From an uncultured Fibrobacter sp. (GTDB lineage: Bacteria; Fibrobacterota; Fibrobacteria; Fibrobacterales; Fibrobacteraceae), in contig CAKUWY010000005.1 in assembly GCA_934699585.1 (NCBI GenBank), forward strand, positions 102,380 through 166,379: 64,000 nt of DNA, written 5' to 3'. Made by a program: the position numbers and the translations under genes. The notes under the pieces are model-generated. The model made no database searches and was not told the origin of the DNA. It saw nothing but the letters and a program-made list of their open reading frames with translations. Within the stretch, counting starts at the first letter, position 1. Each line of letters begins with the position of its first letter. Positions 1-8,285 of the stretch are shown in pieces.

Positions 1-1495
1 CAGCTGTGGGGAGCAAAGCATCTACAGAATTGCCAGTCCGTTCAGAAATCGCTTGCAACAGCAAAGCCGTTTTTAGAACGCGCTGTTCTTTTTCATGCAA
101 CTTTTTATTAGATACATTATTGTAGCTATCCAAAACAGTCCGAACATCTTGTGACAACCCATCTTTGCCTTTTTCGTAGAAGAAATCCCACAAAAGGTCA
201 ATCGTCAACACATTCTTGTCATCATTTGGGCCAAATTCCTTAATAAACCACTGGAAGCCCATAAAGTCTGCACCATTTGCACCATCTTTGATGAATTGAA
301 ACATACTGCGCTGATTCGATTCAAACGCAGAAGAAATAAATTTCAAAAGAATTGCGGAATAGGGATGAATTGGGAGAACCTTAACAAGATCTTCATCATC
401 CAATTTCATTTTTTTGGCAAGTTCACTACGGGCAGGCTTTGTTGAATCAGCAATTGACTGAACATATTGTTCATATTCTTTTCGAATAGACTCGTCCGTT
501 TTTTTCTTCAATGCCTGGCCAATCAACTTTAATGCCATATTTTCAGGCAATTCAATGTTGCAAATCGGATCAACAAAGCGGTCACGAATCTTTTTCCATT
601 CAGTATTATTATCACCGAACATGGCTTCACCCTTATGGGTGACAATAACCATACAGAATGGAGCAGATGCACTCAGTTCCACAATTCTTTGAAATCCTGT
701 CAGGTGCCCCATATTACTCTGGAAAAATTCCGTAAATTCATCCCAAATAAAAACTATTGCTTTAAGAGAGTTCTTTTCTATAACTACTTTTATCCATTCA
801 CAAAGTTTATCGGCGTCTATGTCCAAAACCTTGATTTGTCTCTCATCTGCAACTTGAAAAAGCTTATCCATCAATTCTGACAAAGCAACGCCATCCAATG
901 TCTGCAATTTTCGAATAACATCATCAATAGAGTCACCTCCAAAAAGGACGCTTTTTTCTTCAATGATTTGTGTTAAATAGTTTTTATTGGCATTGTTTTC
1001 TAGCCATTTTAACACGCCATCTTTTAAAGCCCCAGCCCCACTATTTGCAATACCAGCATCTTTGAGAGCTTTATCAATGCTTTCTTGGATTGCAAAAGCA
1101 AGTTGTGCATCGCCCTTGATTTTAGAGGATCCATAGCGATGAACAGTAAGAATTTTTCCTTCAGCCTTATGCTTTAAGAATTTTTTCTGGAAATCTTTAT
1201 CTATTCCAAAATCATTGAAATAAGCTTTAGCGTCATCTTCACTGGCATCAAGCAGCTTCTTTAAGGTCAAAACAGCATGAGATTTACCTGTACCATACGC
1301 ACCTTGAACCCAAATAGAGAGCCTTTTATTTCTAGACAAGACCGCTTCTACGTCGGCAAGCAATTTCTTAAAGGTATCATGCGGGTAATAGCTCTTCCAC
1401 ACTTCAGGATTTTGCTTGATGACATTTTCATCAACCACGGGGAAGTATTTCGGGTCTATGTCAAAGTATTCTTGATATTTACTTGTGAAAGACAT
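1..1495 (-). CDS. P-loop ATPase of a BREX/Dnd-like defence operon (3' end beyond window)
   Basis: The frame opens at ATG 1495 after a good ribosome site (AAGGAG, 7 nt spacer) and runs off the left edge, so 498 codons are visible. A Walker A motif (GAYGTGKS, residues 65-72) follows the short strand IWVQ, and a Walker B-like strand (IVFIWDEF) lies near residues 247-254. The arrangement, with an N-terminal stretch naming an FDIDPKYFP motif before the P-loop, resembles the large ATPases of phage-defence operons (BrxC/PglY of BREX, or the ATPases of phosphorothioation systems). It is the third gene of a leftward operon, 10 nt after the PAPS-reductase-like gene. The family assignment is inferred from architecture and neighbours; ATP binding is well supported. 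The missing C-terminus prevents a precise call. Confidence 0.7.
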   Translation of the reverse strand, partial: MSFTSKYQEYFDIDPKYFPVVDENVIKQNPEVWKSYYPHDTFKKLLADVEAVLSRNKRLSIWVQGAYGTGKSHAVLTLKKLLDASEDDAKAYFNDFGIDKDFQKKFLKHKAEGKILTVHRYGSSKIKGDAQLAFAIQESIDKALKDAGIANSGAGALKDGVLKWLENNANKNYLTQIIEEKSVLFGGDSIDDVIRKLQTLDGVALSELMDKLFQVADERQIKVLDIDADKLCEWIKVVIEKNSLKAIVFIWDEFTEFFQSNMGHLTGFQRIVELSASAPFCMVIVTHKGEAMFGDNNTEWKKIRDRFVDPICNIELPENMALKLIGQALKKKTDESIRKEYEQYVQSIADSTKPARSELAKKMKLDDEDLVKVLPIHPYSAILLKFISSAFESNQRSMFQFIKDGANGADFMGFQWFIKEFGPNDDKNVLTIDLLWDFFYEKGKDGLSQDVRTVLDSYNNVSNKKLHEKEQRVLKTALLLQAISERTGNSVDALLPTA

Positions 1496-1505
1496 GGCAA
1501 ACTCC

Positions 1506-3836
1506 TTAAACTAAATCCAAAACATCCGCAGAAGTCTTATCACTACGGAGATTAATGTTGTCAAGATCAAGAGTGAACGAAACAGAGATAAATTCAGGGT
1601 AATTTACGGAAAGACCTGTAAGAATCTTTTTCATTTCATCTTCACTTAATCCAAAAATTTCTGTAGGCGAAACTCCAGCACTTTCAATTTCATGATTCAG
1701 TAGCCTCGAAAGCGTAAACTGATAAAATCCATCACATGCTTCTGCAAATTTGTAAAGGGAATAAAGAACTACAAGAGAATCAGGATCTTCCCATGGGGTG
1801 CGAGTAATGGAAGTGAGAGATTTTTTCTCTTTGAAACCTTCTCCCATCCCGACCTTATTGAAAGGCAACTCAACGAAACGAGAGAAAGACGCCCAAATAT
1901 CTCCGACCCAGCTTTCCTTTACGCCGTCAGAAATCATCATTGACGAGACATATTCTCTCGTATAAGGCTCTTTAAAACCTAATTTCTTCACAAACCAATT
2001 AATCTGTGGCGCATACACTAGATTTACCAGCATAAGAGCCCAACTTTTTTCCGAATCTAGGCCACAAACTTCAATTTTTTCAGCAAATTTTGTAAAACCT
2101 GATTTGTCCAGCAAGTTTGCATCGCGTAAAAAACGCTTGAAGAAACTCAACATTTGGCTGCCTAGACGGTTCTTTTCTCCAAATTCATTTTTAAATTTGA
2201 AATATTGTTCAAACCAATCCATTTTGGGAGCATGATGAGAATAGCTATTCAAGCTCTTATTTTCTAGCATAATTAACCCTCCCTTAGGCTGTTCTAAGGA
2301 TTTGTAAATTAAACATCCTTTGTCTACTTTATGGCATTCACTACAATGTTTGCAGTTCTCACTGATAGACAATTTTCCTCGGTTCATTGATATGCACCCA
2401 TGTCGGCAATCAGCCTCGCACTCATGACATCCAATGCAACAAGCAGATTTACGAAACACATTCTTCAACAACTTGACAAATTCTGGGTCACTTTTGGCAA
2501 GTTCTTTATTATACCGAACTTCAACGGAACTTGCTTCTTGAAGAACTTCAAATTCAAGAATCTTATTTCTGAAATTAATTTTGTAAGGCGATTCGTTGTT
2601 TTGGACGACCCCAATGGTTTTAATCCATTCCTTCCAGTCAGTTGTCGGCGAACTGATTTTTATGGCGTCAAAAGCCTTACCCGACAAGGAAATCTCCTCA
2701 TAGTTTAAGGGAATATCCAAATCGCGTCCATTTTTCCTTGCTTTCCATCCACCATTATCCAGAAAATCATTAAATTTAGCAGAATCCGTTCCTAAACTTT
2801 TTTGGTACGGAATTTTAATTGAATTCAAGAGCAAAGAAAACTCTTTTGCATAGCATTCTTTTGCAACAAATTCACTATATTCCGTAGAACGGGGACATAA
2901 AAGACACCCCGCCCTACGATTTCCTTTTTTATAACTTTCATTAAGTACAAGATGTTCTTGGAACATATAAAGAAAGAGCTCCGCAGAATTCCATTCCAAG
3001 ATTGGATTACAACTATATTGCCCTTTATGTTTTTCACCAAGGCTTACATAATCGTATCTACTTCTTGATTCACTTTCATCTGCACGAACACCAATAAACG
3101 CCATACCCGTAAAATTCGGTTTACCTGTTAAATTTCGCAGCAAGATGATTTGAGGCGATGTTTTATGAACACTACAGCACCAACGCGTTACCGTTGCAGG
3201 GGGTCCGAATTTTGACCATGTATAATCCGGGTCAAATTCGGACGTCGTCCGTAAAAAATCTACGTCCATATCTTTGCAAAGCTGTTCTATCTTATCTACT
3301 GTTTTATAGGTATCAGGAAATTCCATCTTAGTATCGCCAAAAAGAACCCTAAATTCATTGTGCGGCAAGGCTCTTTGCACAATATCTAATGTCACGACAC
3401 TATCTTTCCCTCCACTAAAGGCAACATAAAAAACATCAATTTTTTTGCGATATTTGAGATATGTATTATAAACCTTCTTGATGGTTTCCTGCGTCAAAAG
3501 GCCTAGTAATTCGCGATTTTTTTCTACCATCGCATCTATATCTACAGGCTTTAACTCACTGCCATTTGGTTCTGGTTCTTCAAGCAAAATGATTTCTGGT
3601 GCATGGTAAAGCGAACCGCCCTTTGTCTGAGCAACCAATTTCCCGCGATAGAAATATTTGGTATGTTCCGCCCACATAATCGGGGCATCGTCATTTTTGG
3701 GATATTTCCAATGTTTATCAAAACCGAGTAAGTCTAATTCTCGATAATACACAGGACGAGGCTCCTTGCTGAACTCCAAAGGAGTTGTATTCAACAACAA
3801 ACCGCCAGTTTCTTCATCCCAAGTATAAGAGTACAT
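1506..3836 (-). CDS. PAPS reductase-like/ferredoxin/DUF4007-like fusion protein (BREX-4 or Dnd-like sulphur enzyme)
   Basis: This 776-aa protein has the adenine-nucleotide alpha-hydrolase PP-loop SGGKDS near residue 141, which is the nucleotide-binding motif of PAPS reductases and DndC. Cysteines follow at CC(220), C276 and C311/C314. A ferredoxin-like cluster lies near residues 466-508 (CCIGCHECEADC, then CKHCSEC and a further Cys), probably holding Fe-S clusters. The last 240 residues resemble DUF4007, a domain found next to such reductases. PAPS-reductase proteins mark BREX type 4 (BrxP) and DNA phosphorothioation loci, so a role in sulphur-based DNA modification or defence is likely but inferred. 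ATG 3836 is preferred over the TTG one codon upstream because GGAG lies 5 nt before it. It follows the 656-aa gene by 9 nt. AT-rich composition suggests transfer. Confidence 0.75.
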   Translation of the reverse strand: MYSYTWDEETGGLLLNTTPLEFSKEPRPVYYRELDLLGFDKHWKYPKNDDAPIMWAEHTKYFYRGKLVAQTKGGSLYHAPEIILLEEPEPNGSELKPVDIDAMVEKNRELLGLLTQETIKKVYNTYLKYRKKIDVFYVAFSGGKDSVVTLDIVQRALPHNEFRVLFGDTKMEFPDTYKTVDKIEQLCKDMDVDFLRTTSEFDPDYTWSKFGPPATVTRWCCSVHKTSPQIILLRNLTGKPNFTGMAFIGVRADESESRSRYDYVSLGEKHKGQYSCNPILEWNSAELFLYMFQEHLVLNESYKKGNRRAGCLLCPRSTEYSEFVAKECYAKEFSLLLNSIKIPYQKSLGTDSAKFNDFLDNGGWKARKNGRDLDIPLNYEEISLSGKAFDAIKISSPTTDWKEWIKTIGVVQNNESPYKINFRNKILEFEVLQEASSVEVRYNKELAKSDPEFVKLLKNVFRKSACCIGCHECEADCRHGCISMNRGKLSISENCKHCSECHKVDKGCLIYKSLEQPKGGLIMLENKSLNSYSHHAPKMDWFEQYFKFKNEFGEKNRLGSQMLSFFKRFLRDANLLDKSGFTKFAEKIEVCGLDSEKSWALMLVNLVYAPQINWFVKKLGFKEPYTREYVSSMMISDGVKESWVGDIWASFSRFVELPFNKVGMGEGFKEKKSLTSITRTPWEDPDSLVVLYSLYKFAEACDGFYQFTLSRLLNHEIESAGVSPTEIFGLSEDEMKKILTGLSVNYPEFISVSFTLDLDNINLRSDKTSADVLDLV

Positions 3837-3845
3837 CAAATCTCC

Positions 3846-5816
3846 TTATTTTCTAGAAGTCCGCAATTGCAGAGACTTTTCCAGCAAAGAATCAATATTT
3901 GAACATTTTTCACGAGCGAGGTAGCCTTCTTCCTTCAAAAATTTCTTTGCCCGACCGGCATCAAAATTCTCTTCTGAAAGAGCATGAACTAGAACATCTT
4001 CAAAATTCATCGTTACGTTATTTCGCACAATGGCTCCGGCGTAAGTGGTTTTTGAAAAATTACTATGAACAAGCTTAAACTTTTTACTGCATCGCCATAA
4101 AAAACTTTCTAACATAAAATGGTTCCAGTTTCCTCTGACAATAGGAAATCCTCCCCAAAAATCAATTTTCTTCAGTGGAATAAAATCTTTATCTCGTATA
4201 AAAGTTTCAATTACGTCATCAATGGCATCAACATCCATTTTAGGAACACTTTGAACAAAATCCCGTTCATTCAACCGAAATGAATTACCATAAATCACGT
4301 CATAAAATGCCGGAACACCTAATGAATCCGCCAACAAATCGATGTCGTCAACCGTAAACGATTCTCTACTTTCGCAGAAATCTTTGAACAAGTCCTCATT
4401 ACTGATGACTTTGCCTTTTTTAACAATCAAATTTCCCTTAAAGTCAAAATCATCGCCTAACAAAACAGCAATTGCGTTACGGATGCCTAAATCTCTAAAT
4501 CCGCTATTTCTTTCGGCAATGTCAGAATACCTACTCTTCAAAGCCTTGACAGCGTCCATACTTCCAATAAAATCAGAATTATCTAATTCCTGCTTTATCC
4601 ATTCGGATAACCACTCTATTTCATCTCCCGCTATATCGAAAGTCTCTAAAATAAAGCGAGAGCGATCGCCATTACTTAATATTTCTTGTGTATTTGAGCA
4701 ATTGGTAAAGGCATTTAATATTTTCTGTTGTGGAATCCAATTCAATTTCTTGAATATTTCATCATCGCTCATAGGACGACGTTCTTCTTCAAGCAATCGT
4801 TTTACTTCATCTTTGGGACTTCCTACATGACGAAAACTTTCATCCCTAAAAACTCTATCTTTGTTGATGTAGTAATTGAAACCGGGTAAAGCCTGCAAGT
4901 ATGTTTTTAGGATATCCGTACTTTCTATAGCCGTGCCACGAAAATCATCCGCAAAACGTTCAAAAAGGATTTCCAAATAAAGACGGGGATGCAAATTCAA
5001 TTGCTCTTCAATATATCCCAGCAACTTTACTTTATTAGATTCATCAAGTAAGTTCTCAATCACATACAAGCGACCATCATGAACCATACCACACATTTCT
5101 ATAGTGTTATCTAGCTCCATGTCACTTAAATTTATCTGAGAGCCATTTAACTCTTCATAGAAGTGCCGAAAACGATTTCGTTGAATAATATTTCCTAGAA
5201 TGTATCCACTTGAAAACTTCTCAATAAGGATATTTTTGTATGGAACTAAAAGAAAATCTTCTTGTGATGAATCCTTTGAACATGTCTCTTTTTTCTGTGA
5301 AGTCTCTCGATTTTCTTGAGAAGAGATTAATATCTCTTTCGTCTCTGTAGAATCAAGAATTTCTACAAGTTTTTCCTGCGCGACAGCATCTTTACCTATA
5401 TACGCCACATGAACTTTCTCTAATGAGATGTCGCAGAATTCGAGAATCTTTTTCACATGAGCATATATTTGGGCTGCGCTTAGTTTTGTTTCAATAAAAA
5501 AACTGCGGCTTATTTTTTGCGGGCTGTTGTGAAGATATTCTCCTTTTGAACTCCAACGAACAACCGATTTAACTGCACTTTGGGTTTCTTTATTCGCATA
5601 CTTTTTGTTCGCGTATAAAGTTGCGACAAAAATGATATAAAGGCTTCGCCAAGTTTGCAATGGAACATCAAAAATTTCGCCATTCAATTCAAAAAGCAGC
5701 GGCTTAGTTCCCGTCACAACAACATTTTCGTTAAAAGAGAACGTTTTCAACTCTCGTTGCAGTTCAACATCACTGCAACGCAATTCATCCAAAGCCTTTT
5801 GCCACTTTTTCGTCAA
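3846..5816 (-). CDS. Unrecognised 656-aa protein, first gene of the defence-type operon
   Basis: I do not recognise a named family. The frame starts at TTG 5816, preceded by GAGG five nt upstream; no nearby in-frame ATG has a better site. It is charged and soluble, without signal peptide or membrane segments. The first 150 residues look like a compact mixed domain, residues 175-190 are a Ser/Glu/Lys-rich linker, and the middle and C-terminal parts are helical with stretches that look like winged-helix units (for example near MSDDEIFKKLNWIPQQ). A sigma-factor-like or HTH DNA-binding role would fit but is inference. It heads an operon with the PAPS-reductase-like and ATPase genes (9-10 nt spacings), so it probably belongs to the same defence system, perhaps as regulator or target-recognition subunit. 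Confidence 0.6.
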   Translation of the reverse strand: MTKKWQKALDELRCSDVELQRELKTFSFNENVVVTGTKPLLFELNGEIFDVPLQTWRSLYIIFVATLYANKKYANKETQSAVKSVVRWSSKGEYLHNSPQKISRSFFIETKLSAAQIYAHVKKILEFCDISLEKVHVAYIGKDAVAQEKLVEILDSTETKEILISSQENRETSQKKETCSKDSSQEDFLLVPYKNILIEKFSSGYILGNIIQRNRFRHFYEELNGSQINLSDMELDNTIEMCGMVHDGRLYVIENLLDESNKVKLLGYIEEQLNLHPRLYLEILFERFADDFRGTAIESTDILKTYLQALPGFNYYINKDRVFRDESFRHVGSPKDEVKRLLEEERRPMSDDEIFKKLNWIPQQKILNAFTNCSNTQEILSNGDRSRFILETFDIAGDEIEWLSEWIKQELDNSDFIGSMDAVKALKSRYSDIAERNSGFRDLGIRNAIAVLLGDDFDFKGNLIVKKGKVISNEDLFKDFCESRESFTVDDIDLLADSLGVPAFYDVIYGNSFRLNERDFVQSVPKMDVDAIDDVIETFIRDKDFIPLKKIDFWGGFPIVRGNWNHFMLESFLWRCSKKFKLVHSNFSKTTYAGAIVRNNVTMNFEDVLVHALSEENFDAGRAKKFLKEEGYLAREKCSNIDSLLEKSLQLRTSRK

Positions 5817-5882
5817 TCAAACCTCGTCAGTCGCTCTTGCACTGGCAGTTTGATTGCGCTATTTTCTGGGAATAAGAAAAGG

Positions 5883-6056
5883 CGCAGGTTGCTGCGTTTA
5901 CTATGCGGGGCTAGGGAAAGCCTGTAAGTGAAAACGCGAGCAACCCACGCCCCAAAAGGGCAATGCACCAAAGACCTACATTGCTGTAGGTATAGCACAT
6001 CGAACCACGCCGTAAATACGGCATGGCTGCGTGAGCCTCGCCTCACTCTCACTTAC
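5883..6056 (-). other. Multi-hairpin element, candidate structured RNA upstream of the defence operon
   Basis: Several short perfect inverted repeats are packed together: CGCAG-GTTG-CTGCG (5883-5896), GGTTGCT/AGCAACC (5887-5893 with 5939-5945), ACCTACA-TTGC-TGTAGGT (5974-5991), GCCGTA-AA-TACGGC (6009-6022), GTGAG/CTCAC (6031-6045), and an enclosing pair GTAAGTGA (5924-5931)/TCACTTAC (6049-6056). Read on the minus strand, the last hairpin is followed by CCTTTTCTTATT, a plausible terminator. No convincing reading frame is present. It could be an orphan HEARO/omega-type RNA, another mobile-element RNA, a leader RNA of the operon, or a palindromic repeat. The pairing is seen; the function is not known. 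Confidence 0.5.
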
Positions 6057-6283
6057 GTGAAATTTCCCTATTTCGCATAGAGAGCAAGAGCTAAACTCTA
6101 TTTTCTTTAAAATTACATAAATATGGACGAGAGAGGGGAAATCAACTTCGTGAGAAGGTCATTTTGCAACAAAATTGGCGTTTTCTCGCCAAAAACAGCA
6201 ATTTCAGGAAGACTTTTCTCAAAACTTCTCAAATTGTCATAATCTGACATTGGGCGTTTATATATTTGATCCAGTGAGGTTCC
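6057..6283. other. Intergenic stretch, no gene seen
   Basis: An AT-rich stretch between the multi-hairpin element and a small reading frame. On the minus strand TTGATT and TATTTA with a 16-nt spacer (about 6115-6150) could serve as a promoter for the hairpin element or the leftward operon. Open frames here have poor composition and no ribosome site. Confidence 0.4.
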
Positions 6284-6436
6284 ATGCTGACGACATTCCT
6301 TATAGTATTGGGGATTTTGGCCCTTTTCGGGGCCGGCGATGCAGGAGATGCCTGCGCCATCACCTTGCTGTTGAAAGCATTGCCGTTCTTGATTTTCGTG
6401 GGGATTGTGGCGTCTTTGATGTTCTGTAGCGGATAA
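6284..6436 (+). CDS. Small hydrophobic 50-aa membrane protein
   Basis: A short frame begins at ATG 6284, preceded by GTGAGG about 4 nt upstream, and encodes 50 residues. It has a hydrophobic N-terminal segment (LTTFLIVLGILALFGAG), a short polar turn (DAGDA) and a second hydrophobic segment ending LMFCSG, which suggests a helical hairpin in the membrane. Its G+C is higher than the surrounding intergenic DNA. It sits just upstream of the DinJ/YafQ pair, in the same direction but separated by that pair's own promoter region. I do not know a family for it. It could be a small toxin-like or stress peptide, or a chance frame. Confidence 0.45.
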   Translation: MLTTFLIVLGILALFGAGDAGDACAITLLLKALPFLIFVGIVASLMFCSG

Positions 6437-6451
6437 ATATGGATAAAATTT

Positions 6452-6500
6452 AATACATTGTATTGCTCTTTTACTATTTTTTATATAAATTTTAGTAAAA
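6452..6500 (+). promoter_or_regulatory. Promoter/operator region of the dinJ-yafQ pair
   Basis: A perfect palindrome AATACA-T-TGTATT (6452-6464) is followed by an inverted repeat TTTTACTA (6469-6476)/TAGTAAAA (6493-6500) flanking an AT-rich TATATAAAT core that can act as the -10 region. RelB/DinJ antitoxins are ribbon-helix-helix autorepressors that bind such palindromes, alone or with toxin. Assignment as the autoregulatory operator is inferred from position. Confidence 0.5.
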
Positions 6501-6511
6501 AGGAGCACTTT

Positions 6512-6796
6512 ATGGGAACCACAATGAATACAATCAGCGCAAGAATAGATTCCAAACTCAAAACGCAAGCCGAAACCCTGTTCGACCAGCTCGGGATGAA
6601 CATGTCCACGGCAATCACCGTTTTCTTGAAGCAGGTCGTTCGTCTCCGCAAGATCCCTTTCGAGATTGCCCTTGACACTCCCAACGACGAGACTATCGCC
6701 GCTATGGCAGAAGCCAACGAAATCGCATCCGGCAAACGCAAAGCAAAGTCTTACAAAAACGCGAAAGCAATGATCAAGGATATCTTGGACGATTAA
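6512..6796 (+). CDS. DinJ/RelB-family antitoxin
   Basis: A 94-aa protein starting at ATG 6512, chosen because AAAAAGGAGC precedes it; upstream in-frame codons lack a ribosome site. The N-terminus (TISARIDSKLKTQAETLF) is the ribbon-helix-helix DNA-binding and dimerisation domain, followed by the family pattern QLGMNMSTAITVFLKQVV and a basic, flexible toxin-binding C-terminus (GKRKAKSYKNAKAMIKDIL). It should neutralise the adjacent YafQ-type RNase and repress its own promoter through the palindromes just upstream. Its stop codon overlaps the toxin start by one nucleotide (TAATG), typical of translational coupling. Confidence 0.92.
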   Translation: MGTTMNTISARIDSKLKTQAETLFDQLGMNMSTAITVFLKQVVRLRKIPFEIALDTPNDETIAAMAEANEIASGKRKAKSYKNAKAMIKDILDD

Positions 6797-7071
6797 TGGA
6801 AATCAAGGCCACATCAAAATTTCGAAAAGACCTTAAGCAAGCCAAAAAGAAGGGACTGAACATGGCCCTTCTGCAAGATGTTGTTGACAAGTTGTCTGCA
6901 GGGAAAAAACTGGAAGAAAAGCATCATGACCACGCCCTAGTAGGCGAATGGATTACATTCCGCGAATGCCATATTCAACCAGACTGGCTGTTGATTTACA
7001 AGATTTCGGGCGATACGCTCATATTGACGCTAGTGCGAACAGGCTCGCACAGCGATTTGTTCAAAATGTAA
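6796..7071 (+). CDS. YafQ/RelE-family mRNA interferase toxin
   Basis: A 91-aa RelE-superfamily ribonuclease of the YafQ branch. The residues expected for catalysis are present: His46, His59 and Asp63 (in RECHIQPDWLLIY), and a C-terminal His85 within RTGSHSDLF, matching the His/His/Asp/His set of E. coli YafQ. Such toxins cleave mRNA on the ribosome when the antitoxin is degraded. Coupled to the antitoxin gene by a one-base overlap. The toxin looks intact, so the pair is probably functional. Confidence 0.92.
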   Translation: MEIKATSKFRKDLKQAKKKGLNMALLQDVVDKLSAGKKLEEKHHDHALVGEWITFRECHIQPDWLLIYKISGDTLILTLVRTGSHSDLFKM

Positions 7072-7504
7072 TGTTTCTCAGACCTCGCTGCATAGTCTTC
7101 TCCGAACCCAGATGAATAAAAACAAGCCGTCTGGCAAAACAAAAAAAGGTCCCATCAGCGGCTAGATTTCCAAAGAAACGCACGGCACGAAGCCGACCTT
7201 CACCTACCAAGGACTCTAAAATCACAATGTCCCCTCTGGGACACTTCCGCGAGAGGCGCGAGGGGTCCTGTTGATACAAATATACTTTTGTTTGCACTCT
7301 CATGCAATAGGATAAAGCAAACCGCATCCCTCTTTGTTCTAGGATTTTTTTGCCCTTTTCGGGGAGCCCCCCCCATCGGATTTTTCCCCTCTTTTGGGCA
7401 TTCCCGCCAAAAATGTCGTCAAAAAGGGCTGTATCGCACCACCTTTTCAGCAACATTTTGCAGACTTTTCTCCATTTTGCAGAAAAATAATCTATATTCA
7501 AGAC
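7072..7504. other. Intergenic stretch, no gene seen
   Basis: Open frames on both strands here have low-complexity composition and no ribosome site, so I do not call genes. A GC-rich patch near 7227-7272 contains imperfect pairs (TCCCCTC / GAGGGG) and may be a weak terminator for the toxin-antitoxin operon. Confidence 0.4.
7493..7498 (+). promoter_or_regulatory. Candidate -10 box (TATATT) for the small RNA
   Basis: TATATT at 7493-7498 matches the -10 hexamer of the clearest promoters in this window. The -35 region (about 7469-7475, TCTCCAT) is weak. It would start transcription near 7505. Confidence 0.35.
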
Positions 7505-7625
7505 ATCGAGATAATCCGCTACGAAATGACTTTTTTGCCGTTCGTAACGCATTATACGATGATTTTACATCGGGCTGGTCGAAAGACCCAGGTCCATCTC
7601 TGGCGAGGAAGTTCCTCGCTTTTTT
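7505..7625 (+). ncRNA. Candidate small RNA of about 120 nt with a Rho-independent terminator
   Basis: Between a TATATT -10 box and a strong terminator lie three further hairpins: TACGAA (7520-7525)/TTCGTA (7541-7546), CGATG (7557-7561)/CATCG (7568-7572), and GGTC-GAAA-GACC (7577-7588) with a GNRA tetraloop. There is no convincing reading frame, and no upstream gene needs this terminator, as the toxin ends 530 nt earlier. I do not recognise the family. It lies 50 nt upstream of the AbiE pair, so an RNA regulator or leader for that pair is possible. Confidence 0.45.
7603..7625 (+). terminator. Rho-independent terminator
   Basis: A perfect inverted repeat GCGAGGAA-G-TTCCTCGC (7603-7619) is followed directly by a run of T residues (7620-7625). 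This is the strongest terminator shape in the first 10 kb. Confidence 0.75.
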
Positions 7626-7676
7626 AAAACAGCAACACTTGCTTTTCCAACCATTTTATTATATTTTTGGTTTAAA

Positions 7677-8285
7677 ATGCAAGAAACAAATGAAAAGAAA
7701 CTGGAAAAATTGCTGAGCGCGAACGGAGGCTATATCACGCGGAAGCAAGTTGATAGCCACGGGATTCCCTCGTGGTTCTTGACCGATTTCGTGAGAAAGC
7801 AACGTCTTGTCAAGATAGACAAGGGGTTCTACGCCCAAGAACAATGGATTCGGGACGATTATCTTGTGTTTCAATACAAATATCCCAAATTCATCTTTTC
7901 GCACGTTTCCGCACTCTTTTTGCATGGACTGACGGACCAACTTCCGGATTACTTCGAAGTGACCGGCCCCAAGAACTATCGACCTTTTTCTCCGAAGCCT
8001 TCCGTCACCATCCATACGGATTCCCACGGCGAATCCTACAGACTTGGAGTTTGCAAAATCAAGACTTCGCTTGGGCATCTGGTGAAATGCTACAACATGG
8101 AACGAACACTTTGCGACATCATCAAGAACAGCCGAAAAATCGATGCCGAAATTTTCGGCAAGGCGCTCAGACTCTACGCAAAGTCAAAAGGCAAGAGCAT
8201 TCGCAACCTGCTCCACTATGCGCAGGTTTTGAAAATAGAGAATAAAGTTGCGGAACTTATGACGGTGGTAATGAATGAAGATTAA
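7677..8285 (+). CDS. AbiEi-family antitoxin (type IV toxin-antitoxin)
   Basis: A 202-aa protein with an N-terminal winged-helix domain (residues 5-60: KLEKLLSANGGYITRKQVDSHG and LVKIDKGFYA) typical of AbiEi antitoxins, followed by a C-terminal domain with FSHVSALFLHGLTDQLP, conserved in this family. AbiEi represses its operon and counters the nucleotidyltransferase toxin AbiEii without direct binding; AbiE systems act in abortive phage infection. Its end overlaps the toxin gene by 11 nt. No Shine-Dalgarno is visible; TATATT lies about 12 nt before the ATG, so the mRNA may be nearly leaderless. Confidence 0.88.
   Translation: MQETNEKKLEKLLSANGGYITRKQVDSHGIPSWFLTDFVRKQRLVKIDKGFYAQEQWIRDDYLVFQYKYPKFIFSHVSALFLHGLTDQLPDYFEVTGPKNYRPFSPKPSVTIHTDSHGESYRLGVCKIKTSLGHLVKCYNMERTLCDIIKNSRKIDAEIFGKALRLYAKSKGKSIRNLLHYAQVLKIENKVAELMTVVMNED

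Noticed and set aside
5813..6052. Possible 79-aa protein on the minus strand before the defence operon
   Set aside because: It coincides with the nested hairpins, has Arg/Ser/Leu-rich random-like composition and no ribosome site.
6113..6568. Possible 151-aa protein on the minus strand
   Set aside because: Antisense to the small membrane frame and the antitoxin promoter, with no ribosome site or domain.
7288..7716. Possible 142-aa protein on the plus strand
   Set aside because: Phe/Arg/Cys-rich random-like translation crossing a terminator and the start of the AbiEi gene.
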